A DNA stretch of 64,000 bases from Hysterangium stoloniferum (GCA_015178975.1 WHVD01000067.1:310001-374000); one strand, 5' to 3'. Counted from the stretch's first letter, positions 24,123 to 35,709 are shown. Numbers and translations: made by a program. The notes: a model not told the origin generated them from the letters alone.

Positions 24123-24512
24123 ATGGGTAACCTCTGTTGCTCCTGCTTTCGAGACTCAGAGGGACAGACAGTTGGAGGATCTCCCTCGACGAATCAGCCA
24201 TCGTATGGTACAGCTGCACGACCCAGCGGGAAAGATGTACGTAGTGCTGCTGCTGCTGCTGCCGAGAACCGACGGAAAGCTGTAAGCATTAGACTATTGT
24301 TGACCTTAGAGTGGATGCTTATTGGTCTATTCACTGAAGGAGCAAGCTCGTGGTGTCAACGCAGCTAATCCGACCCGAGGTCGTTTAGCATCGAAGTTAC
24401 AGGCGTCAAAGTCAGGATCTGAGCAGCCAGCTGAGCTTCCAGAGAGAATAGTGGTCTGTAATATGGCAGACTCTTACTACATAATTTGCTAACTTGCCTA
24501 CAGTGGGACTGA
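24123..24512 (+). CDS. Small lipid-anchored protein with p97/Cdc48-binding VIM motif (SVIP-like)
   Basis: Three exons (24123-24281, 24340-24453, 24504-24512) encode 93 residues; the last exon is only WD plus stop. The N-terminus MGNLCCSCF has Gly2 for N-myristoylation and three nearby cysteines for palmitoylation. Residues about 40-50 read RSAAAAAAENR, which fits the VCP-interacting motif R-x5-AA-x2-R exactly. A charged stretch (RGVNAANPTRGRLASKLQAS) follows and the chain ends ELPERIVWD. Animal SVIP, a small ERAD inhibitor, has the same order: myristoylated MGxC start, VIM helix, then ARG/SRG. I therefore infer a membrane-tethered Cdc48/p97 cofactor. The function itself is not proven by sequence, and homology to SVIP may be by layout only. 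Confidence 0.68.
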
Positions 24513-25114
24513 ACTCCTGGTAATATGTTAAGGATCAGTACCTTTGAAGGAACACCCATAACTTGACGTTAAATATCCAATTGGAAGGAGCATGTATGAT
24601 CGAATGATACACAGTGGGTATACATCCTGCTGAGACTATGGCATGTAAATATTATATGTATTTACTAGTGTTTTTCTTGCTTGGAAATGTATGTGCAATA
24701 CCGAGTCGTCGATCATGTACACTTGAGTTGATTCCTTGTGGGCGATAATGGACAGCTGTGGACGCATCGGGATTCGAAAATTTCCAAAGCTCGAGGAGGA
24801 GAGCTATCTGTCAAGACAAGAACCTCAATCTCTCAAGGTCAGTGGCCACAAGAATGCTTCAGTATACCTCCCTACTTGCCATAGAGACGGTGTGTTGTTG
24901 AAAGACGCACCAAACTAGCTCTGGTTGGGATGGATGCGTGAAGTGTAACCCAGATGACACCTTTATTGATTTACTACTTTTACAGGTTTTATAACCAGGT
25001 ATGAATACTTCAAATCTGGGGAGTACCGCCGAACCATAGTGAACGGCTGTATCCTCGGTGGCCCCTGAAGTCGACGTCGTCATATTGATCTGACATTCTT
25101 TTGCAGCAGGCAAA
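24513..25114. other. Upstream region of the eL15 gene
   Basis: Six hundred bases with no gene. The stretch before 25115 has TTTTGCAGCAGGCAAAATG at the start codon, which might be the 3' end of a 5' UTR intron. No conserved ribosomal-protein promoter box was identified with confidence. Confidence 0.5.
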
Positions 25115-25942
25115 ATGGGTGCGTACAAGTACATTGGGGAGCTATACAAAAAAAAGCAGTCGGATGTCCTCCGTTTCTTACTGCGCGTGCGGTACGTTTT
25201 GGCAGTTGTTTTATTTGCCAAATTATCTGATTTGATTTCGCCATGTAGGTGCTGGGAGTACCGTCAGCTGAACGTTATCCACCGTGCTTCGCGTCCTTCT
25301 CGCCCCGACAAGGCTCGTCGTCTGGGATACAAAGCCAAGCAGGGCTACGTTGTTTATCGTATCCGTGTAAGACGGGGTAACAGGAAGAAGCCCGTCCCCA
25401 AGGGTATGCTATGTGTCATCTCCCAATGCAAGCGGTGTTGAGTATATTTAGGTGCAACGTACGGTAAACCCGTCCGCCAGGGTGTTAACCACCTCAAGTT
25501 CCAACGTGGCCTACGAAGCACTGCTGAAGAGCGTGTTGGTCGTCGTTGCGGTAACTTGCGCGTATTGAACTCTTATTGGATCAATCAAGACGGTGTGTAC
25601 AAGTACTATGAAGTTATCCTGGTCGACCCGAACCACAAGGCCGTGAGTATAGAGGATACCTCTATCTGTCGTGGATATTAATCATCAGTTCCATAGATCA
25701 CCCGTGATCCTAAAATCAACTGGATCTGCAAGCCTGTGCACAAGAGGAGGGAAGCTCGTGGTCTCACCAGTATTGGCAAACAAGTACGTAATGCTTACCT
25801 ATGGTCCTATTTGTAGCTGCCATCCTAAAGTCTGTCTTGTTTTCAGAACCGTGGTCTCGGCAAAGGTCACCGTTACAACCACACTCCGGTTCGGGCTACT
25901 TGGAGAAAACACAACACCCTCAGCCTGCGTCGCTATCGGTAA
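25115..25942 (+). CDS. RPL15: 60S ribosomal protein eL15
   Basis: eL15 is a structural protein of the large ribosomal subunit. The spliced protein matches the family along its whole length: [80 protein letters not shown] and the end [12 protein letters not shown]. Five exons are joined by four introns, the first after 25191 (GTACGT) and resuming at 25259. All donors are GT and all acceptors AG. The length is about 204 residues, as expected. Introns of ribosomal-protein genes often host snoRNAs; the last intron-exon region was looked at without a clear C/D box pair. Confidence 0.96.
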
Positions 25943-26387
25943 AAATATTCATTGCATTTTCTTTCTATTACCTTCCTCCTTCTGCATGCCTTTCCTACAA
26001 TGTCTCTTATGCATATGTCAAAATATACTTGCACATGCACCATTAAGCGTTAGAGTCAATATATGCTCCAACAAAGTTGGAGGTATGCCAATGCAAGGGC
26101 TGTATATAGAAATAGTTCCCACGCCACTGCCAATACAACGTGTTTTGATATAAAATTAGCAGGCGCCAGTCCTGAAGATCGTATGTATTGGTCGTGTTCA
26201 CTTTTACACGGACCTTCCTCGCTGTCCCTTCTCTTTTGCTTAATTTCTTCTCCAGCACTACTTAGTGCACATTTACTTTATAACGATTGAAGGCAACTGA
26301 CTGTCAGAATTGCCTCCGTGATCTTCCAAGCTGTCTTGGGGCGTCCTTATACCAAGAAATACCAGGAATTAACGAATCATTTTTACC
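25943..26387. other. Intergenic region, nothing recognised
   Basis: The 3' flank of RPL15 and promoter of the GH16 gene, both plus strand. It is AT-rich with no gene or repeat seen. Confidence 0.55.
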
Positions 26388-28249
26388 ATGCGCCAGTTAT
26401 TCACGACAATACTTATATCATGTGCTATATATCCTATATCAGCATTCAATCTCATACCAAATTCTGTGGCGTCGTTGTGGCAGCGAGGCAGACCACAACT
26501 CGAGAAACGGGGATCAATCACTCAGATCTGGGTTCCCGAGGATACCTACGTGGGAAATACCTTTTTTGAGTGTGTCTTTTTTGCACTACTTCTCAAATTA
26601 TCATGGGCTAAAGACATACAGCGGTTTCACATTTTTTGACTTCAAAGATCCCACATCGTGAGCATCTATGCTAACCTCTGCTGGCTTTGTTGATGCTGTA
26701 CTGCAGTGGTTTTGTCCAGTAACATTTGATGACTCTGCTAGCACGTTTCCCAACTAATCCGCATTTGACAAGGTATGTCAATTCGACAGTTGCTTTCGAA
26801 AAAGGTCTAGCGCTTGTAAATGAGAACAATCAAGTCCTCATGCGCACGGATAATACGACATGGCTTCCAGAAAATGGATTCCGTGACAGGTGCGTTGTAT
26901 ATATCTATAATACAAAATTTCCAAATTAAGAGGTGAGCGGGTTTTCCTCAGCGTACGAATTTCAAGTATAAAATCCTACAATGGTGGATTGTTCATTCTT
27001 GATTTAACGCATGCACCCTGGGGATGTAGTAAGCGAAGCTAATTAACATCTGCGACGTATCTGAACACGCTTAGGTGTTTGGCCTGCATTCTGGACTGTG
27101 GGGCCCAACTGGCCGAGTGTAAACATTTAATTATATTCCCCTAGCGCCATGGTTTAATTTGAAATTATCGTTCCAGCAAGGAGAGATTGGTATGTTTTCG
27201 GAGAAACGTTTTTAAGACAGAGCTTTTAAACGATCTTTTCAGACATCTTTGAGGGCGTGCATACTAACAGGCAAAATCAAGTAAGTTTGCGTTTCCCTTT
27301 ACAATAACACAGTACTGATTAATTTTAGATCACATGGCACACCGGAAGCAGTATGTATTTTCTCAACGATACATACGTATTCTAATTCTCAATCCTTCAG
27401 ACTGCAACTTGACCGTGCCCGCCAACTTTACTGGCATACCTTCTGTATTGGTTTCTTTAATTTAATGTGCCATGATGAATCTCATTAATAATTAGAACCA
27501 CACGAGCTGCTTCTCTTTTCCCGCCGATAATAGTGGGTGTGCAGTCATCGATGCCAGTATTGCATCGTATGGTCCGGATTTCGATCGCCTTAACGGTGGC
27601 GTCTATGTGATGAAGTGGGACGAGCTATCTATTGCAATTTGTGTGTTTCTCTTCGTCATGTTTACGTATATGCGGTGTGACGCTAGCACAAGGGTTTTTC
27701 TATCGGGCCAGTATTCCCGCAGACATAATCCAAGGTGCCCCGGACCCCACCGGGTGGGGTCTACCAGCCGCTCAGATTTTACCCAATGGTTGTGATCTCG
27801 CAAGTCATTTCAGCGACCACCAGATCGTTTTTGGTACGTTGCTGCATACTGGATATTCTCCACAGTAGTACTTGAGTTTATTTGGCCATCTAGATATCAC
27901 TACCTGCGGTTTGCCTTGGTAGTTCTCCTCATTTACAGTGCAATTGAACATGAACATCCAGGTGACTGGGCTGGTGCAAGTTTCGCCACATCAGGCTGTC
28001 CAGGTGAGTGTGGGCAAACGGTGCAGGATCCAAACAACTTCGTCGTAAGGCTGTCACACTCCCACCTGAACGAGAAACGATGAAATGAACTGAAAATTCT
28101 AGAATGCCTCGTGGACTATTAACTCCCTTCATGTCTACAAAAAGATCTCGGTAACGACTGCTTCGTGGGCGCACACATTGCGACCCAATGTCCTGCTTGC
28201 GACGATAGCAACCACCGCGGCAGGGACGTGGATAGATCTTCTCTTCTGA
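26388..28249 (+). CDS. Secreted glycoside hydrolase family 16 (endo-beta-1,3(4)-glucanase type)
   Basis: The protein starts MRQLFTTILISCAIYPISAF, a signal peptide. It then has NTFFDGFTFFDFKDPTSGF, GGLFILDLTHAPWGC, WPAFWTVGPNWPS, and the GH16 catalytic signature GEIDIFEGVH (E-x-D-x-x-E), where the first Glu is the nucleophile and the last the acid/base. Later pieces are QITWHTG, CDLASHFSDHQIVF, CGDWAGASF and SGCPGECGQTVQDPNNF. The end, LLATIATTAAGTWIDLLF, is hydrophobic and could be a GPI signal. There are about eleven exons. One (27177-27189) is a 13 nt microexon that carries the nucleophile Glu. The likely role is hydrolysis or remodelling of beta-1,3/1,6- or mixed glucans in the fungal wall or outside it. 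Exact substrate cannot be read from sequence. Confidence 0.85.
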
Positions 28250-28402
28250 GATCTTGCTTGGATGTACGTAATGTCAAAAGCCACTTGGCTCAGAACGCCT
28301 GTATAGAAGGACTTTATGGGACCAGCACAGCCTCCTAGAGGCTGATTTGTAGCTATTTAGAGGTACATAGTGACTATGTTATATCGCATCCAGGGGACAT
28401 TA

Positions 28403-29829
28403 CTAGAGTTTCATCTTCCAATGACGTACAACAGGAGCCTGACTGCGGTCGGCCGTTTCCCCTTGAAACGCCATACCAATCTCTGCGGGCGGTTCAGCAA
28501 ACGCCGCTCGTAAGGGCGTCACGCTGGCAAAATCATTATGAACGGCCCAAGTATCAGTGTCTTCTGGGAGGGTATCCATATTCGGACGAATAAGAGGTTG
28601 CATGTCTGGCGAGAACTTGAAAACGAGTGCTTGGCCCGTTGCCCTGATATTTCCGCCCCCATCCCCTTTAGTTGGGTCTGCATCAGGACCTCCGGCTGAA
28701 ACATCAGAGACCGGAGTGTTTTCCTTGTCTCCAAGATGCCGGGCGAACAACCGGCCGTATGAATTCCGCCACATTGTCGACCATGTTACGCTGACGCCAT
28801 CGTCTGACAACAGTTTTTGGACCATGGGAATGTTGACGTTGTAGAGATCAACTTCGCCATCACCTCGGATACCAATTGGGTCGGTGCCCCAGTTGTTCCA
28901 GAGCCGGGTGATGATCAACGCAGCCAGACGATGTGCGGGGCCATGCAGCTCAGTTGGCGTCGGGTAGAGAAAGGTACCGTAGGAAAGCGCAATAGCACGC
29001 TTTCGGGCCAATGCTGCAGACATCGCAGCTCCAATCGTGCCAGACGAGAGAGCAAACGCGGCTGCGTGATACATCAGAACTGACGGGACCCTTATCATGA
29101 AATAGCAGCGTCACCGACAAGACGTATTCCGCCCGAAATTAGGACCAGAAATCTAGAATGTGTTTTGTCTTGCGCCGCACCACAGTGAGTCAAAACTATC
29201 ATTGCGCACCACCAAGTCTATTTCCCCTGGGTAGAGGTTGTGGATGGCTACGTTGGCACAGGTGGCTGGTGTCTGCATGAGCTGAGGATCAGCAGGCTCG
29301 CAAGGTGTAAGGCACTTACGCCATCTAAAAGGATCCATTCTGCGACCTCGCCCTCACGGAGCGGCCGTGATATTTCAGACGTTTCTCCTGCCCCATCTAG
29401 GATCAAGATCAATCAAGATACAGGACAGTCGCACTCTGTGTGTGTAATAGCGGACCTGGTTTCGTCGGATAATAATACCGCCCTTTGACTATTTCTTTGA
29501 TTTGAAATGCCTTTCCTGTGCAATTCAATTTCCGTAAGGCTTGGTTGGACTCGGATCAGGACGTGCAAGATGTACCAATCCACGATTTCTGGCTGCTTGG
29601 GACGACAACCCTGACATGCCAGCCTGAAGGTATCTCGGAATGAGTGCGGTGTGTGGTGAGGGAGCATACCTAATTCTTCTTGAAGGAATACGCTCAATGC
29701 GAAGATGTAAGGGGATTCGTGGCCAGGAGGACCATCATCGTTCTAGTGTGTTGGGATTGGTCGATGCGACGTGTCCAAAAATAAAAATCAACATACTGTT
29801 AGCAATACTCTTGGTCTATTGGACGACAT
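28403..29829 (-). CDS. SurE-type 5'/3'-nucleotidase (survival protein family)
   Basis: SurE proteins are metal-dependent phosphatases of nucleoside monophosphates and polyphosphate. The spliced protein begins MSSNRPRVLLT then NDDGPPGHESPYIFALS; the N-terminal NDDG supplies the metal-binding Asp pair. Next come VRVVVPSSQKSWIGKAF, EWILLDGTPATCANVAI, the signature SGPNFGRNTA and ALSSGTIGAAMSAALARKRA. The C-terminal half has PIGIRGDGEVDLYNVNIP and WRNSYGRLFARHLG. The first exon is only 33 nt (29797-29829) and the SGPNFGRNT exon is similarly short. Eight or so exons give about 350 residues. Unlike yeast Pby1, no tubulin-tyrosine-ligase-like domain is attached. The upstream flank is interrupted by a retroposed element about 90 bp before the ATG. 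Confidence 0.87.
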
Positions 29830-29904
29830 GTCCGGGGTGAATTGTAGTGATTCGATGAATGAGTGCAAATCGCCGCCGATTCACAAGTAAGAATATGGCA
29901 TGGA

Positions 29905-30483
29905 GTCATGTGATTCCCATTTTTTTTTTTTTTTTTTTTTTTTGATATATTTGTATCCCGCTTCAAGCAACAATGGCTAACTGCGGCTAGGGGGTGAAAA
30001 GGCCCCCAGAGAAACTATGCTACGGTGGTACGAAGTTCCGAGTGAGCTACGTGCGTGGAAGGGATTTTAGTAAGCAAAGGGGGGCATGTAGATATATATA
30101 CATGGTATAGAGCTGAGGCCTTGAGGCCTTGGGCCGAAGCCCCAAGAAAAGCCCGAGATCCTGCTAGCAGGCGTCGACAAGGGCTGCAGGCACACCGAAG
30201 TCTTGCATTGCTAGTGCATAGGTGAATGCTGGAGTCGGGGGTGGGTAGGAAGGGTAGACTGCTGCCAGGCAGCAGTCATGGTTGGTAGGTGCCAGTGACG
30301 TTCCGCAGACGACACTGGTGCGCGGCTGAAGGCTGCCGACTTTGACAGAGCAGTGAATTCAGAGGCCCCCAAACCTGTTCACTGTCATCCGCCTCTCCGC
30401 CCCTCACCACGAGCACTGGGGGCCCCAACCCCAGAGGCAGGTGGTGGTCACGGAACAAGAGAGCCTTGTCATGTGATTCCCAT
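29905..30483 (-). mobile_element. Non-autonomous retroposon (SINE-like) with 16 bp target-site duplication
   Basis: The 16 bp sequence GTCATGTGATTCCCAT occurs at 29905-29920 and exactly again at 30468-30483. Next to the left copy is a run of 23 T (29921-29943), which is a poly(A) tail when read on the minus strand. The 547 bp between the repeats (29921-30467) has no open frame of note and is GC-richer than its flanks. It contains perfect small hairpins such as GACTGCTGCC-A-GGCAGCAGTC (about 30258-30278) and CCTGCTAGCAGG, and a TTCG-capped stem. This is the hallmark of target-primed reverse transcription of a structured RNA. No clear pol III A and B boxes were found. It may be a SINE with a non-tRNA head, a 5'-truncated LINE end, or a retroposed ncRNA. 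The 5' end of the RNA would be at 30467. Confidence 0.82.
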
Positions 30484-31606
30484 GTTGCCTGCCAAACCTG
30501 ATCTCTCCCACAGTGACCCGTCTATTTTGCTTATTCTCCGCAAGCGAACGTCGTATATCACAGCAGGATAAAATTCAATAGGAAATAGGGATGTTATCCC
30601 CATTCGTGACACCTCCATGTCAAAAGAGGCCGAGCCCGAGCTGCATACCGAAAGCGGTGAACCGACGTCACCTCGGAACCTGTCTGCTTGTATCTTAATG
30701 GAAGTGTCGATCCCTTGTCATGGCATGGACTATTCCTTGCGACCACGACATGCAATTAATTACGAGCATCGCCGAGAGATTACCATCGAAAGCCGTACCT
30801 TGAAAAATCCCGATATAGGATCGGGACTGCGAGTCTTTATTTACCAGCAGAGTGCCACCTGGTCGTCTTGCTGCCTGATGATGACCGGTGTTCCGATCAG
30901 ATACAGCGATATTTTCTAGTGCCATGTATGCTCGATGGCTGCTAGGTAAAATTAATTGCCTCCCATATTACATATGATATTAATGAGAGTGTCGAACCGA
31001 TTCCAAATACCTCTGAAAGATGCCTCGGAAACAGTGCCATTTTTCTTCAAGTCCCAGGGAAAACCAGCAGGCATTAATTTCACTTGCTTCCGATGCGAAT
31101 TGCTTCTCCAGCCAAATGCATCAGACGAGTCTGGTGGGCCATAGTACATTTCTAGGAATAGGCGTCATGTCAAACTGGCAACTGAATTAAATATCACTTT
31201 ATGCCTACATGATCGCCCTCTCACATTGATTACCCTGAATGTAAATAGTTGACAGAACTCCACATGTGCCATTGACGATTGTACATAGCTCTAACTCTAT
31301 GTCTATGTATGCCTAGGTCCTATGAATAAAACAAAGGTGTATATTGTCAATGTGCGGGCAATGTTGTTCCTGGATGTCTATGGCTAAGAACAAACCGCGG
31401 ACAGAGTCAATGTCGGAAACATTTCTACAAGAATGTCCCAAGTCCAAATCGAAAAAAAGACAAAAAGTGACATGATGGGGTCAGGAAAGTTGCTAATATG
31501 TTCATGGAGAAAAAGCTCTGTTAAGCTACATTCAAAGAATGGACGCCATTACAGCGATAATATTAGTGTGGAGATATAGAAATCGGATCATAAGAGGCAT
31601 AATGGT
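30484..31606. other. Intergenic region with unassigned open frames
   Basis: This lies between the retroposon and the CPL1-like gene end. Frames at 30617-30919 (plus) and 30952-31149 (minus, with the piece FPWDLKKNGTVSEASFRGIW) are open, but I could not splice them into a longer product or match them to a family. A small gene or gene remnant is possible. Confidence 0.4.
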
Positions 31607-32472
31607 TCAGAGGGCTTCGCAACTGGCGCCGTCCTGAGAAACTCTGTAGCCTAAGGCGCATGTATATACTGTATGAAGACGTCAGGTTCTGAATTCATAA
31701 AGCTGATGCGGGTCGCGCACCTGCACAAACGCCAGCTTCACACCCGACGTTCCAAGCACCTTGGATTGCAGTGCAATCCTTGCCCTCTCCCATGGAGACG
31801 CAGCCACCGCAGGACCTCAGTTCCGTGGTCGTGTCCATGCTAGACGGGATAGTGAGTTAATAATGCGCATATAGCCCGTAAGTACGGGACTCACCACTCG
31901 TAATAACCAGCCGTCAGGTTGTCAAGAGGGCATGCGCTGTAGCTACGGGGGCAGACAGCCTCGGTTGCCTCGGGGTGGCTGCGCTTGTTGCGGCGGTAGC
32001 CATCGTTCCCGCCCTTGTGACCGTATGAAGGAGGGTAGTAAGGGTTATGGGGAGTCTGCGACGGCTGGGAATGTGTCGTAGTCTTGGTCGGCTTTGTAGG
32101 CTCACAGCACTGCGTCCACTGGTTCCACTGGTAGTCGTGGTAGCATTGAGGCGGAGGAGGGTTCCTCGGCTGGGGGTGGGTCGGCACACAGCACGACTTC
32201 TGGGAGTGCCAGTACCAGTTGGTAGGGGGGCACGCCTTGCCACTGATTACAACGGATTATTAGACAATGGGATGTTTAAATGGGGAAGAAACTCACCGAG
32301 GAGGGGAAGGCGGCCTGGAAATACCACCGTGCGGGAGACAGGTTTCCTTCGTGGGGTACCAGAAATTATTCTTGCCACAGCTGTCGGGACCAGAGTTTGG
32401 GCTGCTGTAAGGCGAAGCCACGACAGAGGCGACGAGGAGGGCAAGAAGAGTGAGAGAGCGTTTGAAAGCCAT
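31607..32472 (-). CDS. Secreted cysteine-rich protein with CPL1-like domain
   Basis: The signal peptide [20 protein letters not shown] is followed by a mature region with two short Cys-rich repeats ([39 protein letters not shown]) separated by Pro/Thr linkers. The C-terminal module starts at [10 protein letters not shown] and continues [20 protein letters not shown], then [20 protein letters not shown] and GASCEAL. That Cys pattern is the CPL1-like domain found widely in basidiomycete secreted proteins. Introns are near 32230-32295, 31855-31880 and 31660-31715. The last one is needed to reach [14 protein letters not shown] and the TGA at 31607-31609. The ATG at 32472 is preferred; MSLFAE upstream (32490) is in frame. 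The role is extracellular; the exact function in this fungus is unknown. Confidence 0.83.
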
Positions 32473-33740
32473 TTCGGCAAAGAGTGACAAGTGACGAAGA
32501 AGGGGGGGGAGGGCAAAGAGGGCAAAAAATGTGTGGAAGACAATCGACTAAGGTTTATATAGTTTCGCTGAAACATGATGGTTCACACGTTTCAGGCTTG
32601 AAGTTCTATAGACTCGGGAGTGTCTTCCATTCATTCCGACGCCGCTCGGTTAACCCAGGCTGTTGCCACACGTTGATTCATGCATGTTTCCGAGGGGATT
32701 TTCACATTAAGTGAGAAGCTGGGCAGGGAAAACGATTCCAATTTCTTGTCAATTTCCTGACTCGTCAGGTTTGGGATACCCTCGTCCGCTCTTTTGCTTT
32801 CTATTTTCGATCGGTGATGATCAGTGACCCTCCAGAGTCTATCTGACAGGTCCAGACTAGGACAAGCTTGGATGAAAGCGCCATGCTCCCGGCGCTCATG
32901 TCCACTCGTTTCCTTTCAGACACAAAGGCATCATTTATGAAGTATCATCTATCATCATCCTTTGTTACCCTCACAGTATCAAGTCATTCATCCTTGTGTC
33001 CTTGGACACAAGCCTTCTCGTGTAGCGCCGCTCCAAAATTTCTGATGGCCCGACTAGAATCCCGGAACATCAGCGCCATCACACCCAGGGCGGCTCAAGA
33101 CAATAATAATTAGGCTAGTGTAGTTTTTCAAAGCGTGACACCCACATGTCACCCTGACCTCCCACCAAATAACACGTGCAGCACGGAACGGAAAAGTGTT
33201 TGAAAAAAATTTGTTTTTCTGTGTCTGCTTCTCAGGATATCTCTTTCAGCGGGTTCCCTGAAAGCCGACGGATTATCCGCGTTTCCTGCCCCGTCAAATT
33301 CCCGTTTACAAGTGTCTAAAAATGCCCCCATTTCCAGGGTAGATATGTTATGTATATGTAATAAGCCAACATCTTTGTATCTCTGCAGCCATATTTCGAC
33401 GCGGATGCCGAGCCAGGGAATTAGGGGGTATTCAATTCAAATTTTCTAAGAATTCGACGGCAATGAAATCTACGCGTAGCCCGCCGACCGGGTGAAATCG
33501 TGAGCACCACACCCGCCTCAGGTCTTCCGTATTCCCCATACTCGTCTAAGCTACGAGAGAGTACTCTTGCTGTCATTTAAGAATCGTAACCAGTTTATCC
33601 GATCCAATGCACAAATTCGGGCTGTAGGCTAGTAGCTCTCCATTTCGTTTACGGCAAATAATCAATATCTAAAAGAGGGCCACTACGTGGCCTTGGCAAG
33701 GTACTACAAACCATTCCTGGTCTCGTTATTCTCGCAGTAC
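32473..33740. other. Intergenic region upstream of the CPL1-like gene
   Basis: This holds the CPL1-like promoter, with a TATA box given separately, and the 3' flank of the NADH pyrophosphatase gene. Open frames at 32868-33113 and 33149-33331 have no support. No repeat or RNA was recognised. Confidence 0.5.
32552..32561 (-). promoter_or_regulatory. TATA box of the CPL1-like gene
   Basis: Minus-strand TATATAAACC lies about 80 bp upstream of the preferred ATG (32472). A perfect TATA at this spacing suits a strongly expressed secreted-protein gene. Confidence 0.5.
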
Positions 33741-35201
33741 CTACAAGTTTCCCTTAAGAATTCCGCCATACTTTCCTAAGACCCAATCGGAAATCAATAC
33801 CCCTGCAATCTTTTAAGTGGATGTGAGTGTCTACACATATTTTCAAAACGTCGGGACCGTGTTCTTACTGCTGTGCGAGGCGGCACCCTGAAGGGAGGCG
33901 CTCTCGGATCTTCCGGGACCACCTTGGGCTCTGTTGATGCATTATCAATTTGGTTGTATTCCGATCGAGTGAGAGCAGGTTGGCCAAGTGCCGCTGATAC
34001 TTCATCACGGGTAAACCAGCGTGCCTCTAAGTAGTAAATCTTAATGCATAGCAATCACGCCAAAACTGATATTCGGATATTTACCAGAAAGCTCATTGTC
34101 AAGATCAGTGCGGATCGTCTGAGACGAATCCGCAAATGCATAACATCCGACCATGAGATTTGCTGGGTAGGGCCATGGTTGGGAAGAGTGGTACCGAACG
34201 TTATAGACACGAATCCCACTCTCTTCCCATATCTCTCGTTTCACCGCATCCTCAAACGATTCCGCGGGTTCGCAAAAACCAGCCAAAGTCGAGAAGAATC
34301 CGCTTGGAAATTTTTTCTAGATGACGTTTTTAAGCAAAATAAAAGATTACACCGATATTAATGAGCTCACATTTCGACCCAACAAGATCTTATCGCCCGT
34401 TTGGTCCAATACCGCAGTGATGATCACCGGGTCAGTTCGTGGATATGCGAAATTCTGCAAACCGGTACTGCACATTTTCCAACATGACACGGGATACTGT
34501 AAGAATGGGAAAGGCTTGCCTACCCTGACGGACACGGCTCCCGACCTTCGTTTCTCGCCCATGGTAAAAGGGAAACACAGGACCGTTTCCAGCCACCCCA
34601 CAACGAATACGTTGGCGAGCCGCATGCAGGACAAAACTACGCGAACTTGTTTAATTATACGGTAATAATGCCTTTGAAAAGAGGATGAGACCTTATTGCG
34701 TGTGTTCCAGTCAAGCATACTCCGTGCTTCAGCGAAGACGGCTGCTTCAAACATGGTAAAAGCCACTATAGCACCACGCGGCTCGTCGAATTTCAACGTC
34801 TGGCCCTCCTCCGCAACAGAGGACAGCAACTCCTCGACAGCGCTGTCGGATATGCCAGCGATGTCCAAAGAAAAGTATGGCGCGCCGGGGATGTCCTCCG
34901 CCCTCTCTGGTGTGCTAAACTCGGACGAGGGAAGGGCTCGCGTGCCGTCGAGCTCACTCAGCCCTAGGAATACAACCGGCGGGCCCGTCAGTCTGCACGC
35001 TTCTACCGCAGACTCTGCAGAAGAAACTGTCTCTCCTCCTGTCTCGCTCTGTCCGAAGAAAGGCTGCTCTCCAAGGAGATGTTTTATCTGTGTTGTGCTG
35101 AGCAAAGCGAATGATTTTGGACCGCCCGACGCTGTGCGCTTCACAAGCGGTTTTCCGGCCTGGAAGACCGTCCATCGTGTATCAAGAGAATCAATTGCCA
35201 T
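33741..35201 (-). CDS. NPY1: NAD(H) pyrophosphatase, Nudix family (Npy1/NudC type)
   Basis: NudC-type Nudix enzymes hydrolyse NADH to NMNH and AMP. The N-terminal domain begins MAIDSLDTRWTVFQAGKPLV. A zinc ribbon follows, with FCPACGS and later two cysteines (CVSLLPWAR...EPC). Then comes YPRTDPVIITAVLD and the complete Nudix box GFCEPAESFEDAVKREIWEE with SGI (G-x5-E-x7-R-E-U-x-E-E-x-G-U). The NudC-specific signature SQPWPYPANLMVGC follows the box. The C-terminus reads ARWFTRDEV and IAGVLISDWVLG, ending KGNL. To reach that end the last acceptor must be after CTTAAAAG, not the nearer TTGCAG, which would give an early stop. About 400 residues. No C-terminal SKL peroxisomal signal is seen. Confidence 0.88.
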
Positions 35202-35709
35202 GTTAAGGAACTTCGCAGATGGTCGAAGCCATGATAAACGGTTCAGAGGACTGCCCCCCAGAAAGTGTCTGAAGGAGTACGTATGAGCTACACCTGTCTA
35301 CCGGTCTAGTTTTGAGCATTCACCGCACATCGTTTCATTCATTCTAAGCAAGCCTCTGAACACCGAGTGGGAGAGAGAAAGGATACTGTTCAATGTCAAT
35401 GATCAGAGTTACATCATCAAGTGCTGAGCAAGCACAGTGGCCAAAAATAGCCCAAAAGTAACAGCACAAACATAATTCAAGCAATATTATTATTATTTCA
35501 TTTCTCTGTCCAAGGCAGCAGCCCATTACGCGCGAAAAACGTACTATGTGCATATACTTATACGAAGTAAGAAGTGGTGTAAAATAACCATCCACGCCTT
35601 GCCCTCTCGGCTATAGCTTCCCCGTCTCGAGAACCGGAAGCTAAGTTCTAATGGAGCCACAATTAAGCAACAGGCTCTGATAGATCTTTTTGAATAAATA
35701 ATCCAAATA
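35202..35709. other. Intergenic region
   Basis: Five hundred bases between two minus-strand genes, holding the NPY1 promoter and the 3' UTR of the PP2A scaffold gene. An alternative last exon of that gene could extend to 35663. Nothing else is recognised. Confidence 0.5.

Noticed and set aside
29921..29943. Run of 23 T considered as a pol III terminator
   Set aside because: The exact 16 bp duplication around the whole block shows it is the tail of a retroposed element.
32868..33331. Small open frames upstream of the CPL1-like gene
   Set aside because: No homology, no introns or codon pattern in support.
35344..35595. Minus-strand frame with a hydrophobic stretch
   Set aside because: No start context, no splice links, and it lies in the short gap between two well-defined genes.
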